A stretch of DNA of 64,000 nucleotides from PALSA-600 sp037142875 (GTDB lineage: Bacteria > Actinomycetota > Thermoleophilia > Gaiellales > Gaiellaceae): positions 186,001 to 250,000 of the forward strand of contig JBAWZV010000001.1 in the NCBI GenBank assembly GCA_037142875.1, given 5' to 3'. Of this stretch, positions 1-9,349 are shown one piece after another; the stretch's first letter is position 1; each line of letters starts with the position of its first letter. The position numbers and the translations under genes are program-made. The notes under the pieces were generated by a model. It was not told where the DNA came from. It did not search any database and worked only from the letters and a program-made list of their open reading frames with translations.

Positions 1-2
1 TC

Positions 3-545
3 GAGATCCCGGACGTCGGCTGCGACGTGCTGCTCTGCTCTCCCTACAAGTTCTTCGGCCCGCACCTCGGCCTCGCGTGGGTTCGCCGTGACCTCTCCGA
101 GAGCTGGCGCCCGTACAAGGTTCGCCCCCAGAGCAACGAGCCGGGTCGGCGCCACGAAACCGGGACGCTGCCCCACGAGCTCCTCTGCGGCTTCGTCGCG
201 TGCGTCGAGTACCTGCACGGCGTCGGCTGGAAGTTCATCAACGAGCACGAGCGAGCACTCGGCCAGCGCTTCCTCGACGGCATTCCGGACGGCTGGACGC
301 TCCACGGGCCACCGACGATGGAGGGGCGCGTCTCGACCTTCGCGCTCACCCCGCCGGACGAGACACCCGAGGAGGCCGCAGCGCGGATCGGGGCTGCCGG
401 CTTTGCGGTCTGGCACGGCAACAACCACGCGGTCGAGGTCTTCGAACACCTCGGCCTGCCTGACGGTGCCGTTCGTGTCGGCATCGTCCACACGAATACG
501 GCCGAGCAGGTCGATCGGCTGCTCGCCGCGCTTCCCCGCACCTAG
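3..545 (+). CDS. Aminotransferase class V, cysteine desulfurase-like (5' end outside window)
   Basis: This is the C-terminal part of a PLP-dependent fold-type I enzyme; the frame is open back to the window edge, so the start lies upstream. The visible protein begins EIPDVGCDVLLCSPYKFFGP, and the Lys in SPYKFFGPH is in the position of the Schiff-base lysine. The spacing from there to the C-terminus (a GRRHETGTLPHE stretch, then a small C-terminal domain) fits the cysteine desulfurase-like subgroup of class V aminotransferases rather than IscS/SufS. About 180 residues are present of an expected 400 or so. The substrate cannot be told from this part. It converges on the SIS-domain gene with a 3-base gap. 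Confidence 0.8.
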   Translation, partial: EIPDVGCDVLLCSPYKFFGPHLGLAWVRRDLSESWRPYKVRPQSNEPGRRHETGTLPHELLCGFVACVEYLHGVGWKFINEHERALGQRFLDGIPDGWTLHGPPTMEGRVSTFALTPPDETPEEAAARIGAAGFAVWHGNNHAVEVFEHLGLPDGAVRVGIVHTNTAEQVDRLLAALPRT

Positions 546-548
546 CCC

Positions 549-1403
549 CTACTCGTAGGTCGAGCGGGCCCGTGCCCAGCGCGCGTCGTCGCGGTGGATG
601 CGATCGGCGTCGATCCCACGCAACTCCGCGACGGCGACCGTGAGAAGCTGGAAAGCGATGATGTCCACCACAGGGTGGCGCGTCGGAACGAGCGTGGTCT
701 CGCAACCGAGCTCTCGAAGCGCCGCGGCAACACCGGCGGCCCGCTCCGCTGTCCGGCCCTCGCCCTCGAGCACGTAGGCCCGGACGTTCGCGTCGACGGC
801 AGCGAGGTGGCCGTGGAGGAGCTGCTCGGTGTGGTGAGCCTCGGCGGCCACCCAGCAGCCCTCGCGCAGTTTCAGAACCGCCTCCTGCGCCGTCGGCCAG
901 TCTCGCCCAGCCCCGACGACGATGACCCGCTCCTGCGCGAACGGCTCCTGGTCGACGAGCGCGGCCTCCACCGCATCGGCAAGCCAGGCGACATCGTCGC
1001 CTCGCAGCGCTGCGAGGGCCGCGACGGCGCACGTGTAGCTCGCAGTGTGACACCACGACCGCTCGACCTCAGGCGTCGCGACGACGATCTCGGCGGCAAG
1101 ATCGGCGAGGGGCGAGGCGGTCTTCCCGGTCACGAGCCACACCGGCCCGCCAAACGCCCGGGCCGCCTCGAGGGTGAGCGGCGTGTCGCCCTCGTGCGAG
1201 ACACACACCATCAGATCAGCGTCGGGAGGCGAGATGACCGCCTCAAGCGCCTGCACCGCAACGCCGCCCGTCTGTGCCGCATGGAACGACGTCCCGCACC
1301 CGACGAAGACCACGCGTGCCCCGTCGGGCAGCCTGAGGTCGACCTCGAGCGCGCGTAGCCACGCGGGCTGAAGGGCAATCGCAAGACGGGTCTCCACAGA
1401 CAT
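549..1403 (-). CDS. SIS-domain sugar-phosphate isomerase-like protein
   Basis: This 284-residue protein has two SIS (sugar isomerase) halves. Near the N-terminus GCGTSFHAAQTG resembles the phosphosugar loop of the GlmS isomerase domain, followed by VSHEGDTPLT where GlmS has the SQSGET motif. The second half contains GAGRDWPTAQEAVLKLRE, again like the second SIS repeat of GlmS/AgaS/FrlB proteins. There is no glutaminase domain, so it is not a full GlmS; a sugar-phosphate isomerase, deaminase or binding role is likely. The ATG at 1401-1403 faces the M16 peptidase gene divergently across 24 bases. The exact substrate is unknown. Confidence 0.75.
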   Translation of the reverse strand: MSVETRLAIALQPAWLRALEVDLRLPDGARVVFVGCGTSFHAAQTGGVAVQALEAVISPPDADLMVCVSHEGDTPLTLEAARAFGGPVWLVTGKTASPLADLAAEIVVATPEVERSWCHTASYTCAVAALAALRGDDVAWLADAVEAALVDQEPFAQERVIVVGAGRDWPTAQEAVLKLREGCWVAAEAHHTEQLLHGHLAAVDANVRAYVLEGEGRTAERAAGVAAALRELGCETTLVPTRHPVVDIIAFQLLTVAVAELRGIDADRIHRDDARWARARSTYE

Positions 1404-1427
1404 CGCCTCCCTCTATAGCATCGAACC

Positions 1428-2702
1428 GTGTCCGTGTTCGAACGCCGCCAGCTCTCGAACGGTCTCCGTGTCCTCGCGGCACCCCTGCCGCATGCCCAGT
1501 CGGTCGCGTGCTTCGTCATGCTGGCCGCCGGATCGCGCTACGAGCGCGCCGCAAACCGCGGCATCGCGCACTTCGCGGAGCACATGTTCTTCAAGGGCAC
1601 CGAGCGGCGCCCTAACTCGCGCGACCTGACGACGCTCGTCGACGGGATCGGCGGCGAGTTCAACGCCTTCACCTCGAAGGAGTACACCGGCTACTACGTC
1701 CGCTGCGCCGGGGCCGACCGCAACGTCGCCTTCGACGTGCTGCTCGACATGCTGCGCCACTCCAAGTTCGACCCCGAGGAGATCGACCGCGAGAAGGGCG
1801 TCATCCTCGAGGAGATGAACATGTACGCCGACACGCCGCGCGACCACATCGGGACCGTCTACGAGAACCTCATGTTTGGCGACAACCCGCTCGGGTGGGG
1901 GACGCTCGGCACAAAAGAGACGATCAAGGCCGCCAATCGCGACACCTTCATCGACTACCTCGACGAGTGGTACACGCCCGACCGCATGGTGATTGGCGTC
2001 AGCGGGATGGTCGGCAATGACCTCGACCCGATGCTCGAGCAGATGCTCGGCGACATGAAGTCGAACGGCTCCAAGCGCCCGGCTCCCGCGCAGATGGGGA
2101 CGGCACCCGGCCCGCACGTCTCGGTCTTCCACAAGGACGCCGACCAGGCCCACCTGATCCTCGGCGTGCCAAGCATTCCGATCGACCACCCCGACCGCTA
2201 CACGATGCAGCTCCTCACGGGCGTCCTCGGCTCGGGCATGTCGTCACGGCTCTTCCTCGAGGTTCGCGAGCGCCGCGGACTTGCCTACTACGTCCACGGG
2301 ATGAACCACTCCTACACCGACGCTGGCTCGCTCCTTGCCCAGGCGGGTGTCGACATCAAGCGGATCGACGAGGCGATCAAGGTGATCGTCGAGCAGTTCG
2401 CCCGGATGGCGACCGAGCGCGTGCCGGACGACGAGTTCGAGAAGGCCCGCTCGATGATCAAGGGCCGCTTCGTCCTGCGCACCGAGAACCCGCAGGGGCT
2501 GCTGATGTTCGGCCTCAACCGCGAGGTGCTCGAGGGTGAGGCGATGGAGCCCGCAGAGCTACTGAAGAAGATCGACGCGGTCACCGCCGAGGACGTTCAG
2601 CGTCTCGCGCAGGATCTGATTGCGAATGACAAGCTGCACCTCGCCGTGATCGGCCCGTTCGTCGATCAGGACGAGCGGTTCCGCAAGCTCCTGACGGCCT
2701 AG
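1428..2702 (+). CDS. M16 family zinc metallopeptidase (pitrilysin/processing-peptidase type)
   Basis: This 424-residue protein is a standard-length bacterial M16B peptidase. The inverted zinc motif HFAEH (in HFAEHMFFKGT) lies near residue 46, and the downstream glutamate ligand lies in EKGVILEEMNMY near residue 130. The C-terminal half has the typical inactive M16C-like domain with RERRGLAYYVHG. There is no signal peptide, so it should be cytoplasmic. Translation begins at GTG 1428, 24 bases from the divergent SIS gene. Its stop codon overlaps that of the convergent beta-lactamase-like gene (shared bases 2699-2702). Confidence 0.88.
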   Translation: MSVFERRQLSNGLRVLAAPLPHAQSVACFVMLAAGSRYERAANRGIAHFAEHMFFKGTERRPNSRDLTTLVDGIGGEFNAFTSKEYTGYYVRCAGADRNVAFDVLLDMLRHSKFDPEEIDREKGVILEEMNMYADTPRDHIGTVYENLMFGDNPLGWGTLGTKETIKAANRDTFIDYLDEWYTPDRMVIGVSGMVGNDLDPMLEQMLGDMKSNGSKRPAPAQMGTAPGPHVSVFHKDADQAHLILGVPSIPIDHPDRYTMQLLTGVLGSGMSSRLFLEVRERRGLAYYVHGMNHSYTDAGSLLAQAGVDIKRIDEAIKVIVEQFARMATERVPDDEFEKARSMIKGRFVLRTENPQGLLMFGLNREVLEGEAMEPAELLKKIDAVTAEDVQRLAQDLIANDKLHLAVIGPFVDQDERFRKLLTA

Positions 2703-3574
2703 CCCGAAGCGAACGCGAGACGCGAGGCGGCGACGCCAAGCGCACCCGCCTGCGTCAGCGAGATCTTCGGCCGGTAGGTCAGGACGACGACGATCTTGGC
2801 GTGCCCGCGGACGTACACGATCGCGGCGCTCGCACGCGTGTCGTCGAGCCAGCCGTCCTTCTCGGCATGCCTGCTGCCAGGCGGGAAGGCAAGCAGGCTC
2901 GGAGCCGGATCCGCGAGGCCCAGGTAGCCGAGCGCAGCGCGGGCGCCCGCAGCGCGCAGGCCGGTGTCCCGGATCGCCCAGCGCTGACCGGCCGACGCCG
3001 CCTGAAGCCGAAAGAGCGCCCGCGCGAGATCATGCGCCGTCGTCACGCGTGTGTGGAACGTCTCGGGCGGATCTGGTGCGTCGGCCGACGCGGACGCCTT
3101 GACCCGGTAGAGGCCCGGGTAGGTGCTCGAGAACATGCCGAGCCGCCGGAGAGCTGCCTCGGTCGGCCCGACACCGCCAACGAGCCGGAAGATCCGGTTT
3201 GCGGCCTTGTTGGACGACCAGGTGCCGATCGCCCGCAGATCACTGTCGATCGGCGAGCCAGGCCCGAAGCCGAATCGCCGGATGCCCTCGGCGATCACGC
3301 CGATCTTCACGGTCGACGCTGCCGGAAAGCGCGCGTCCGAGTTCCACCCGGCGTACGTCCCGCTCTCGAGATCCTCGACGTAGATCGCCGTCCAGCCGTC
3401 GAACGCGTCTCCGAGCCGGTCGAGGCGCGTGTCGAGACGCGTGTCCTCGCGCGTCGGCAGGTGCGGCAGGACAGTGGGAACCGCAGGCGGAGCCGAGGAG
3501 GAGACGGAGGCGAACACCGACACGGGTGCCACGAGTGCGACGAGCCCCGCGACCAGCAACCACCGCCCGGCCAC
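2699..3574 (-). CDS. Secreted serine beta-lactamase-like hydrolase
   Basis: This 291-residue protein starts with a hydrophobic signal segment (residues 1-23). It then shows the penicillin-recognising serine hydrolase motifs in order: an STVK tetrad (in FPAASTVKIGV) as the S-x-x-K nucleophile motif, WSSNKAAN as an S-x-N-like motif, and EKDGWLDD in place of the K-T/S-G triad. This fits the Beta-lactamase2 family of class A-like enzymes, many of which are not antibiotic resistance genes. The KDG variant makes true beta-lactamase activity uncertain. It starts at GTG 3574, two bases after the acs stop, so it is probably the third gene of an M24-acs-hydrolase transcript. Confidence 0.78.
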   Translation of the reverse strand: MAGRWLLVAGLVALVAPVSVFASVSSSAPPAVPTVLPHLPTREDTRLDTRLDRLGDAFDGWTAIYVEDLESGTYAGWNSDARFPAASTVKIGVIAEGIRRFGFGPGSPIDSDLRAIGTWSSNKAANRIFRLVGGVGPTEAALRRLGMFSSTYPGLYRVKASASADAPDPPETFHTRVTTAHDLARALFRLQAASAGQRWAIRDTGLRAAGARAALGYLGLADPAPSLLAFPPGSRHAEKDGWLDDTRASAAIVYVRGHAKIVVVLTYRPKISLTQAGALGVAASRLAFASG

Positions 3575-3576
3575 GG

Positions 3577-5529
3577 TTACTCGTCCTGGCCGGCTTCGTG
3601 CGCTCCACGATGCTGGAGCTCCTGGACGACCGTGGGGTCGGCAAGGGTGGTCGTGTCGCCAAGCGGCCTGTTCTCGGCGACGTCGCGCAGGAGACGGCGC
3701 ATGATCTTGCCGCTGCGGGTCTTCGGAAGCTCCGGGGTGAAGACGATGTTGGCCGGCTTCGCGATCGGGCCGATCTTGACGGCGACGTGGTTGCGGAGCT
3801 CCTCGAGCTTCTCAACCGAGGGCTCGATGCCGGTCTTCAACGTCACGAACGCGACGATCGCCTGACCCGTCAAGGCATCGGCGCGAGCGGCAACGGCAGC
3901 CTCGGCGACGTCGTGGTGATCGACCAGAGCCGACTCCACCTCGATCGTCGAGATCCGGTGACCGGAGACGTTCATCACATCGTCGACGCGGCCGAGCAGC
4001 CAGAAGTCGCCGTCGCTGTCGATCCGGGCGCCGTCACCGGCGAAGTAGACGTTCCCGTACTTCGACCAGTACGTGTCGCGATAGCGCTGATCGTCGCCGA
4101 AGATGCCACGCAGCATCGCCGGCCACGGCCGACGGAGAACGAGGTAGCCGCCGCCACCGGGACCGACCTCCTCACCCTCCTCGGTGAAGACGGCCGCGTC
4201 GACGCCCGGGAACGGCCGGGTCGCCGATCCGGGCTTCGTCGTCGTCACCCCTGGGAGTGGCGTGATCAGGATCATCCCGGACTCCGTCTGCCACCAGGTG
4301 TCGACGATCGGGCAGCGGGCTCCACCGACGTGCTCGTGGTACCAGACCCATGCTTCGGGGTTGATCGGCTCCCCGACCGAGCCGAGCAGACGCAGGCTCG
4401 TCAGGTCGTGGGCGGCCGCGTACTGCGGGCCCCACTTCATGTGCGCGCGGATCGCCGTCGGTGCCGTGTAGAGGATCGTTGCGCGATAGCGCTCGACGAT
4501 CTTCCACCAGCGGTCCTTGTCGGGGAAGTCAGGCGTCCCCTCGTACATCACCGAGGTCGCCCCGTTGCAGAGCGGGCCGTAGACGATGTAGCTGTGGCCG
4601 GTGATCCAGCCGACATCGGCGGCGCACCAGTAGACGTCGCTCTCGGGCTTCAGGTCGAAGACGTAGCGGTGTGTCGAGGACACCCCGACGAGGTAGCCGG
4701 CGGTCGTGTGGACGATCCCCTTCGGCTTCGCGGTCGTCCCCGAGGTGTAGAGGAGGAAGAGCGGGTCCTCGGCGTCCATCGGCTCGGGTGGGCAGGGCTC
4801 GTCATTCAGGAGCTCGTGCCACCAGTGATCACGGCCGGCAGTCATCGGGACATCGCCGCCGGTGCGGCGAAGCACGAGAGTCTTTGCGACCCCGGGAGCG
4901 GCGGCGAGCGCCTCGTCGGCGACGCGCTTGAGCGCCACGGTCGTGCCGCGCCGCCACGCTTCGTCCTGGGTGATCAGCACCTTGCAGCCCATGTCGTTCA
5001 GGCGATCGGAGAGCGAGTCGGCCGAGAAGCCGCCGAAGACGACGGTGTGGGGCGCACCGAGCCGCGCGCAGGCCAGCATCGCGATCGGAGCCTCGGGCAC
5101 CATCCCCATGTAGATCCCGACGGGCGTCCCCTTTCCGACACCGATCGCCTTCAGGGCGTTGGCGCAGCGCACGACCTCGCGCTGGAGGTCGGCGTAGGTG
5201 ATCGTTCGCCGATCGTCTGCGGGCTCGCCCTCCCAGAAGTACGCGACCCGATCGCCACGGCCCTCCTCGACGTGCCGGTCGACGCAGTTGTAGGCGACGT
5301 TGAGCTTGCCGCCGAGGTACCACTTCGCGTAGGGCTGATCCCACTCGTAGAGCTTCGTGAACGGCTCCGCCCAGGTGACGCGCTCGCGGCCCTCCTGCTC
5401 CCAGAACGCGTCGAAGTCGACGTCGTAGATCTCTGGCTGCGCGTTTGCCTGCGCGCTGAACTCCGGGCTCGGCGGGTAGCGCCGCTCCTCCAGAAACAGG
5501 GTGTCGATCGTCTCGCCGGTGCTGCTCAC
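3577..5529 (-). CDS. acs: Acetyl-CoA synthetase
   Basis: The 650-residue AMP-forming enzyme converts acetate, ATP and CoA to acetyl-CoA, AMP and pyrophosphate. It shows the adenylate-forming signatures: the P-loop-like YTSGTTAKPKGI, the TWWQTESG motif, the YWSKYGNVYFAGDGAR hinge region, and the C-terminal catalytic lysine in KTRSGKIMRR, which is the usual site of regulatory acetylation. Length matches Acs. I chose GTG 5527-5529 because it overlaps the stop of the upstream M24 gene in a GTGA coupling. A longer open frame extends upstream but has no homology-like content. Confidence 0.95.
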   Translation of the reverse strand: MSSTGETIDTLFLEERRYPPSPEFSAQANAQPEIYDVDFDAFWEQEGRERVTWAEPFTKLYEWDQPYAKWYLGGKLNVAYNCVDRHVEEGRGDRVAYFWEGEPADDRRTITYADLQREVVRCANALKAIGVGKGTPVGIYMGMVPEAPIAMLACARLGAPHTVVFGGFSADSLSDRLNDMGCKVLITQDEAWRRGTTVALKRVADEALAAAPGVAKTLVLRRTGGDVPMTAGRDHWWHELLNDEPCPPEPMDAEDPLFLLYTSGTTAKPKGIVHTTAGYLVGVSSTHRYVFDLKPESDVYWCAADVGWITGHSYIVYGPLCNGATSVMYEGTPDFPDKDRWWKIVERYRATILYTAPTAIRAHMKWGPQYAAAHDLTSLRLLGSVGEPINPEAWVWYHEHVGGARCPIVDTWWQTESGMILITPLPGVTTTKPGSATRPFPGVDAAVFTEEGEEVGPGGGGYLVLRRPWPAMLRGIFGDDQRYRDTYWSKYGNVYFAGDGARIDSDGDFWLLGRVDDVMNVSGHRISTIEVESALVDHHDVAEAAVAARADALTGQAIVAFVTLKTGIEPSVEKLEELRNHVAVKIGPIAKPANIVFTPELPKTRSGKIMRRLLRDVAENRPLGDTTTLADPTVVQELQHRGAHEAGQDE

Positions 5530-6662
5530 GGTGTCAGATCGTAGGGGAAAGAGGTCAGGTTCTCGACGCCGCTGTCGGTGACGAGGAGCAGGTCCTCGAG
5601 GCGAAGGCCGCCGAAGCCAGGACGGTAGAGACCCGGCTCGACCGCCAGCACGTCGCCGACGACGAGATCGTCGTGACCAGAGAGGCCGAGGAGCGGCTGC
5701 TCGTGCACCTCGAGGCCGACGCCGTGACCGAGCGAGTGGAAGAAGCCGTCGTGGAGAGCCTCGCCGGGCGTCTTCGTGCGCTGCGTCGGGTAGCCCGCCG
5801 CCTCGAAGATATCGCAGGCGACGTGCATCAGGCTCCTTGCCGGAATCCCCGGCTGCGCCTCGGCAATCGACCGATCGAGCACCTCCTTGCAGAGGCGGTG
5901 CCACTCGGCGACCTCGGCCGGCACCTCTCCGATGACGAAGGTGCGCTTCATGTCCGCGGAGCAGCCCGACTCGTTGTCGCGAGGCCAGAGGTCGATGACG
6001 ATCGTCTCGCCCGCCTGGAGCCTGCCCGACCCCATGTGGTGTCCGATCGCGGACTGCGCGCCGTGCGAGACGACGAACTCGTCGGCCGTCGCGCCGTGCG
6101 CCAGGAACTCGGCCAGGATCGCTGCCTTGACGCGCTCGCTCGTGAGAGGCGCACCGTCGACGTCGAGGCCGCCATCGCCGGCGCTCGCGCGGCGGAGCAA
6201 CGCTCGCGCCGCTGTCATGCCGGCCTCGGCGGCTGCCTGCGCACGGCGGATCCCCGCAAGCTCGGCACCGCTCTTGCAGCGACGGCGCGTGTCGAAGAGC
6301 TCACGGTCGGGTGTGAGCTCGACGCCCGCCGCCCGGAGCAGGTCGGCCATCAGGATCGGGAACGACGGCGGCACGACTGCGTTGGTCACCCCGAGAGCGT
6401 GGACCGCGCGGATCGAGACGAGGTCGTAGAGGTCGGCTGCCGGCGTGCCGTTGCGGCGCAGCTCGTCGACGCCGAACTCCTCAGCGGCGTGCAGCGCGAG
6501 CCCGGGCATGCCCTCCAGCCGGGGGATCTCCATCGAGCTGACGACGAGGTGGCGGACGCCGTCCTTCTCGACGTAGAGGAAGGGATCGGCGAGGAGCAGC
6601 GGCACCTCGTGGCGCAGCTCCGGCGACCTGACGGTGTCGGAGTAGATGAGAACGTCCGGCAT
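5526..6662 (-). CDS. M24 family metallopeptidase (Xaa-Pro aminopeptidase/creatinase type)
   Basis: This 378-residue protein has the pita-bread fold signatures: an HGAQSAIGHHMG segment, two aspartate metal ligands (VIDLWPRDNESGCSADMKRT), HSLGHGVGLEVHE with the histidine ligand, and the final glutamates in AVEPGLY and RLEDLLLVT. An N-terminal creatinase-like domain covers about the first 140 residues. It probably cleaves X-Pro dipeptides. The ATG at 6660-6662 begins MPDVLIYSDTV; earlier in-frame sequence looks non-coding. Its stop overlaps the acs start. It diverges from the amidohydrolase gene across 56 bases. Confidence 0.85.
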   Translation of the reverse strand: MPDVLIYSDTVRSPELRHEVPLLLADPFLYVEKDGVRHLVVSSMEIPRLEGMPGLALHAAEEFGVDELRRNGTPAADLYDLVSIRAVHALGVTNAVVPPSFPILMADLLRAAGVELTPDRELFDTRRRCKSGAELAGIRRAQAAAEAGMTAARALLRRASAGDGGLDVDGAPLTSERVKAAILAEFLAHGATADEFVVSHGAQSAIGHHMGSGRLQAGETIVIDLWPRDNESGCSADMKRTFVIGEVPAEVAEWHRLCKEVLDRSIAEAQPGIPARSLMHVACDIFEAAGYPTQRTKTPGEALHDGFFHSLGHGVGLEVHEQPLLGLSGHDDLVVGDVLAVEPGLYRPGFGGLRLEDLLLVTDSGVENLTSFPYDLTP

Positions 6663-6718
6663 GGCTTCAGAATATCGGCGTTCAGCGGCGCCAATGGGGC
6701 CGGGGCTAGATTCTCCGG

Positions 6719-7870
6719 GTGACCGACGCCAACGCACGTGCTCTCGAGCTGAGTGCCCGGTACGACGACGAGGTCATCCGTCTGATTCCCACGGGCGCCG
6801 ACATCTTCGACGCGCATCTCCATCTCGGGACGGACATCGACGGGATGATCGGGGACTACGAGGCCCTCGAACGCGTGATGGCCGATTACGGGATCTCGCG
6901 CGCGTTCATGTTCTGTCTCGATGAGCCCGACCGCCACCCCGGGTTCACGGCAGCGAACGACCGTACGCTCGCGTTTGCCGAGCGATCAGACGGCCGCCTG
7001 ATCCCGTTCGTCCGGCTCGACCTCAACGAGAGGCCAATCGAGGAGGCGAAACGCTGTCTCGACGCGGGCGCGCGCGGTATCAAGCTGCATCCGCGCGCCC
7101 AGGGGTTCGGATCGAGCGATGCCCGGCTCGGGCCAGTCTTCGAGCTCGCCGCGGCCCGGCGCGTCCCGATCCTGATCCACGGCGGCCGGGGTCTCCCGCC
7201 GATCGCGCACGGTCTCGCCTCGCTCGTCGAGCGAAACCCGGACGCCACGTTGATCATCGCCCACGCGGGGATTGCCGACCTCGCAGCTCTGGCGCAGGAG
7301 ATGGCCGGGCGGAAAGGCGTGTTCTTTGACACCTCCACCTGGAGCGCGATCGACCTGCTCGACTTCTACGCGCGCGTCCCGCCCGAGCAGGTCATGTACG
7401 CATCCGACTTCCCCTACGGGCAGCAGCCGGCGTCGCTCTTCATCGCCGCGCGCACGGCGCGTGCGGCGGGCTGGAACGACGAACAGCTACGCGGGATGCT
7501 TGCCGGCAACGCCAACGCGCTCGCCGACGGAGCGCCGCTGCCAGAGCCGACGACGCCGCTCGGCCCCTCGATGCTCAACCAGCCGCTGCAGCTTGCGCGG
7601 ATCCATCACTACCTCTCGATGGCGATGTCGCTTCTGTGGACGCGGCAGCGCGACACTCCCGGCGTCCTCGGACTCGCCCTCAACGCCTGCGCCGAGAGCG
7701 AGGGTGCGCCCGAGACGGTCGATCGAATCCGCGAGCTGCTCGAGGCGGCACACGGCCTCTGGGTTGACCAGCACAGTCTCCACGACGACGCGGCTCGGTC
7801 CGACGCAGGTCGACTCATCTACCGGCTCGTCCACATCGCGTCCGTCGAGTCCGTCACGTCATCTCGCTGA
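6719..7870 (+). CDS. Amidohydrolase-2 family metal-dependent hydrolase
   Basis: This 383-residue TIM-barrel protein has the first-strand metal motif FDAHLHLG (H-x-H, near residue 37). Later barrel features are GIKLHPRAQGF, a histidine in PILIHGGRG, LIIAHAGIAD, and an aspartate in MYASDFPYG, in the order seen in amidohydrolase-2 proteins (decarboxylases, ACMSD-like hydrolases). A helical C-terminal extension of about 120 residues follows NANALADG. It starts at GTG 6719. The substrate is not predictable from sequence. Confidence 0.8.
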   Translation: MTDANARALELSARYDDEVIRLIPTGADIFDAHLHLGTDIDGMIGDYEALERVMADYGISRAFMFCLDEPDRHPGFTAANDRTLAFAERSDGRLIPFVRLDLNERPIEEAKRCLDAGARGIKLHPRAQGFGSSDARLGPVFELAAARRVPILIHGGRGLPPIAHGLASLVERNPDATLIIAHAGIADLAALAQEMAGRKGVFFDTSTWSAIDLLDFYARVPPEQVMYASDFPYGQQPASLFIAARTARAAGWNDEQLRGMLAGNANALADGAPLPEPTTPLGPSMLNQPLQLARIHHYLSMAMSLLWTRQRDTPGVLGLALNACAESEGAPETVDRIRELLEAAHGLWVDQHSLHDDAARSDAGRLIYRLVHIASVESVTSSR

Positions 7871-7893
7871 ATCGATCGTCTAGCATCGACCTC

Positions 7894-8580
7894 ATGAGTC
7901 GCGCCCTCGTCCTGCTCGCTGCGCTCGTGGTGATCGCCGGTTGCGGCGGAAAGTCCGCCAGCACGACGACCGGTGCGTCGGGAACGACGCTGACCGGCGA
8001 GACGACGGTAGCGAAGGCAACCGATGCGAACGGCTGCGCCCCGGTCACCGCGCCCGTCGGGGCGGCAAAGACCGCCCCGACGCCGACAGCACCTCTTGAC
8101 GCGACGAAGACCTACGACGTCACGTTCACGACAAACTGCGGCAGCTTCACGGTGCGCCTCGACCAGAAGCAGTCACCGAACGTCGCGGCGTCAATCGTCT
8201 CGCTCGTCCAGCACGGGTTCTATGGCGGCACCGTCTTCCACCGCATCGTCCCCGGCTTCGTGATCCAGGGCGGCGACCCGACAGGTACCGGAAGCGGCGG
8301 CCCCGGCTACAGCACGGTCGACACGCCGCCGGCCGGAGCGCAGTACCTCCACGGGGTTGTCGCGATGGCGAAGACGGGCGCCGAGGTCGCAGGCACCGCA
8401 GGAAGCCAGTTCTTCGTCGTCACCGGGGCAAACGTCGGTCTCCCGGCGGACTACGCGATCATCGGAACCGTGACGAAGGGCCTCGACGTTATCGACCACA
8501 TCGGCACGCTCGGCGATCCGTCGACCGAGCAGCCGACCGAGGTGGTCGAGATCGAGAAGGCCACCGTCTCGATCTCGTAG
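7894..8580 (+). CDS. Lipoprotein cyclophilin-type peptidyl-prolyl isomerase
   Basis: This 228-residue protein begins with a lipoprotein signal; the lipobox VIAGC places the lipidated cysteine near residue 18. A Ser/Thr/Gly-rich linker follows. The cyclophilin domain spans roughly residues 70-228 and contains VFHRIVPGFVIQGGDPTGTG, MAKTG, and SQFFVVTG, all hallmark active-site segments. It should assist folding of exported proteins on the outer face of the membrane. The stop is followed after one base by the nucleotidyltransferase start, so the two genes are probably cotranscribed. Confidence 0.92.
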   Translation: MSRALVLLAALVVIAGCGGKSASTTTGASGTTLTGETTVAKATDANGCAPVTAPVGAAKTAPTPTAPLDATKTYDVTFTTNCGSFTVRLDQKQSPNVAASIVSLVQHGFYGGTVFHRIVPGFVIQGGDPTGTGSGGPGYSTVDTPPAGAQYLHGVVAMAKTGAEVAGTAGSQFFVVTGANVGLPADYAIIGTVTKGLDVIDHIGTLGDPSTEQPTEVVEIEKATVSIS

Positions 8581-8581
8581 A

Positions 8582-9106
8582 GTGATCGGCGCGATCGTCC
8601 TTGCGGCCGGTGCCGCGTCGCGCTTTGGCTCACCAAAGCAGCTGCTCTTTCTCCCGTACGTGCTCGAGCGCCTCCGCGGAGCCCCGGTCGGGCAGATCGT
8701 CGTCGTCGCCGGAGCACACGCGATCGAGGCAAGCGAGACGCTGTCGCTCGACGGGGTATCGGTGGTGACCGCGACCGACTGGGCCGTCGGCCCCGGAGCG
8801 AGCCTTCGCTGTGGCCTTGCCGCGCTGTCCGCCGAGGCGGAGGCGGCCCTCGTCATTCTCGCCGACGGCCCGTTTCTCGATCCGCGGGCGATCGACCGCG
8901 TGCTCGCCCACCGTCAGGACGCGCCGTTTATCGCCGCGAGCTACGACGGCATCCGCAGCCATCCGGCGCTGCTCGCTCGCTCGATCTGGGATGCGATCCC
9001 GAACGACGGGGGCCGCGATCTCGACGTGCTGCTCATCCCGTGCGAGGACTTGACGCCGCCGGGCGACATCGACACTCCCGATCTCTGGAACCCGCCCGAG
9101 GCGTAG
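8582..9106 (+). CDS. MobA-like NTP transferase (molybdenum cofactor cytidylyltransferase type)
   Basis: This 174-residue protein starts with the nucleotide-binding motif LAAGAASRFGSPKQLL (G-x-x-S/T-R-x-G-x-x-K). It also has the metal-binding aspartate in VILADGPFLD and the HPALLARSIWD segment typical of MocA/CoxI-like cytidylyltransferases. It lacks some of the usual length (about 190-200 residues). The predicted role is transfer of a nucleotide to a molybdopterin or another phosphorylated acceptor. No molybdoenzyme gene is visible nearby, so the specificity is open. It starts at GTG 8582. Confidence 0.78.
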   Translation: MIGAIVLAAGAASRFGSPKQLLFLPYVLERLRGAPVGQIVVVAGAHAIEASETLSLDGVSVVTATDWAVGPGASLRCGLAALSAEAEAALVILADGPFLDPRAIDRVLAHRQDAPFIAASYDGIRSHPALLARSIWDAIPNDGGRDLDVLLIPCEDLTPPGDIDTPDLWNPPEA

Positions 9107-9115
9107 GCTCGTCGT

Positions 9116-9349
9116 TCAGGCAGTCGGGGTCGAACGCAGACCGGCCAGCCTGTCTCGGAGCTCGTCCGGCATCGGCTCGTCCGTTGCAACCCGGACGAAG
9201 TGGCGCAGGTGCTCCTCGAAGCGGAAGCGCTCCTCGCACGGTGGGCACCGTTCAAGGTGCTCCTTCGCCTCGCTGACCTCCTCGTCGGAGAGCATCCCGT
9301 CGAGATAGGGCTGCATCATCGTCTCGCAGTCTCCACAGCCGCACCCCAT
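9116..9349 (-). CDS. rsrA: Zinc-binding anti-sigma factor (RsrA-like)
   Basis: This 77-residue protein has the ZAS zinc-finger arrangement: an N-terminal GCGCGDCE segment, then H-x3-C-x2-C in EHLERCPPCEE. RsrA/ChrR-type anti-sigma factors bind their ECF sigma factor through this fold and release it when the cysteines are oxidised. Its ATG overlaps the sigma stop codon in an ATGA junction, giving coupled translation and near-equal stoichiometry. Small size and context make the assignment strong. Sensing of thiol stress is inferred from the family. Confidence 0.88.
   Translation of the reverse strand: MGCGCGDCETMMQPYLDGMLSDEEVSEAKEHLERCPPCEERFRFEEHLRHFVRVATDEPMPDELRDRLAGLRSTPTA

Noticed and set aside
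2699..3574. Beta-lactam resistance gene
   Set aside because: The fold motifs are there, but KDG replaces K-T/S-G and the operon context is metabolic.
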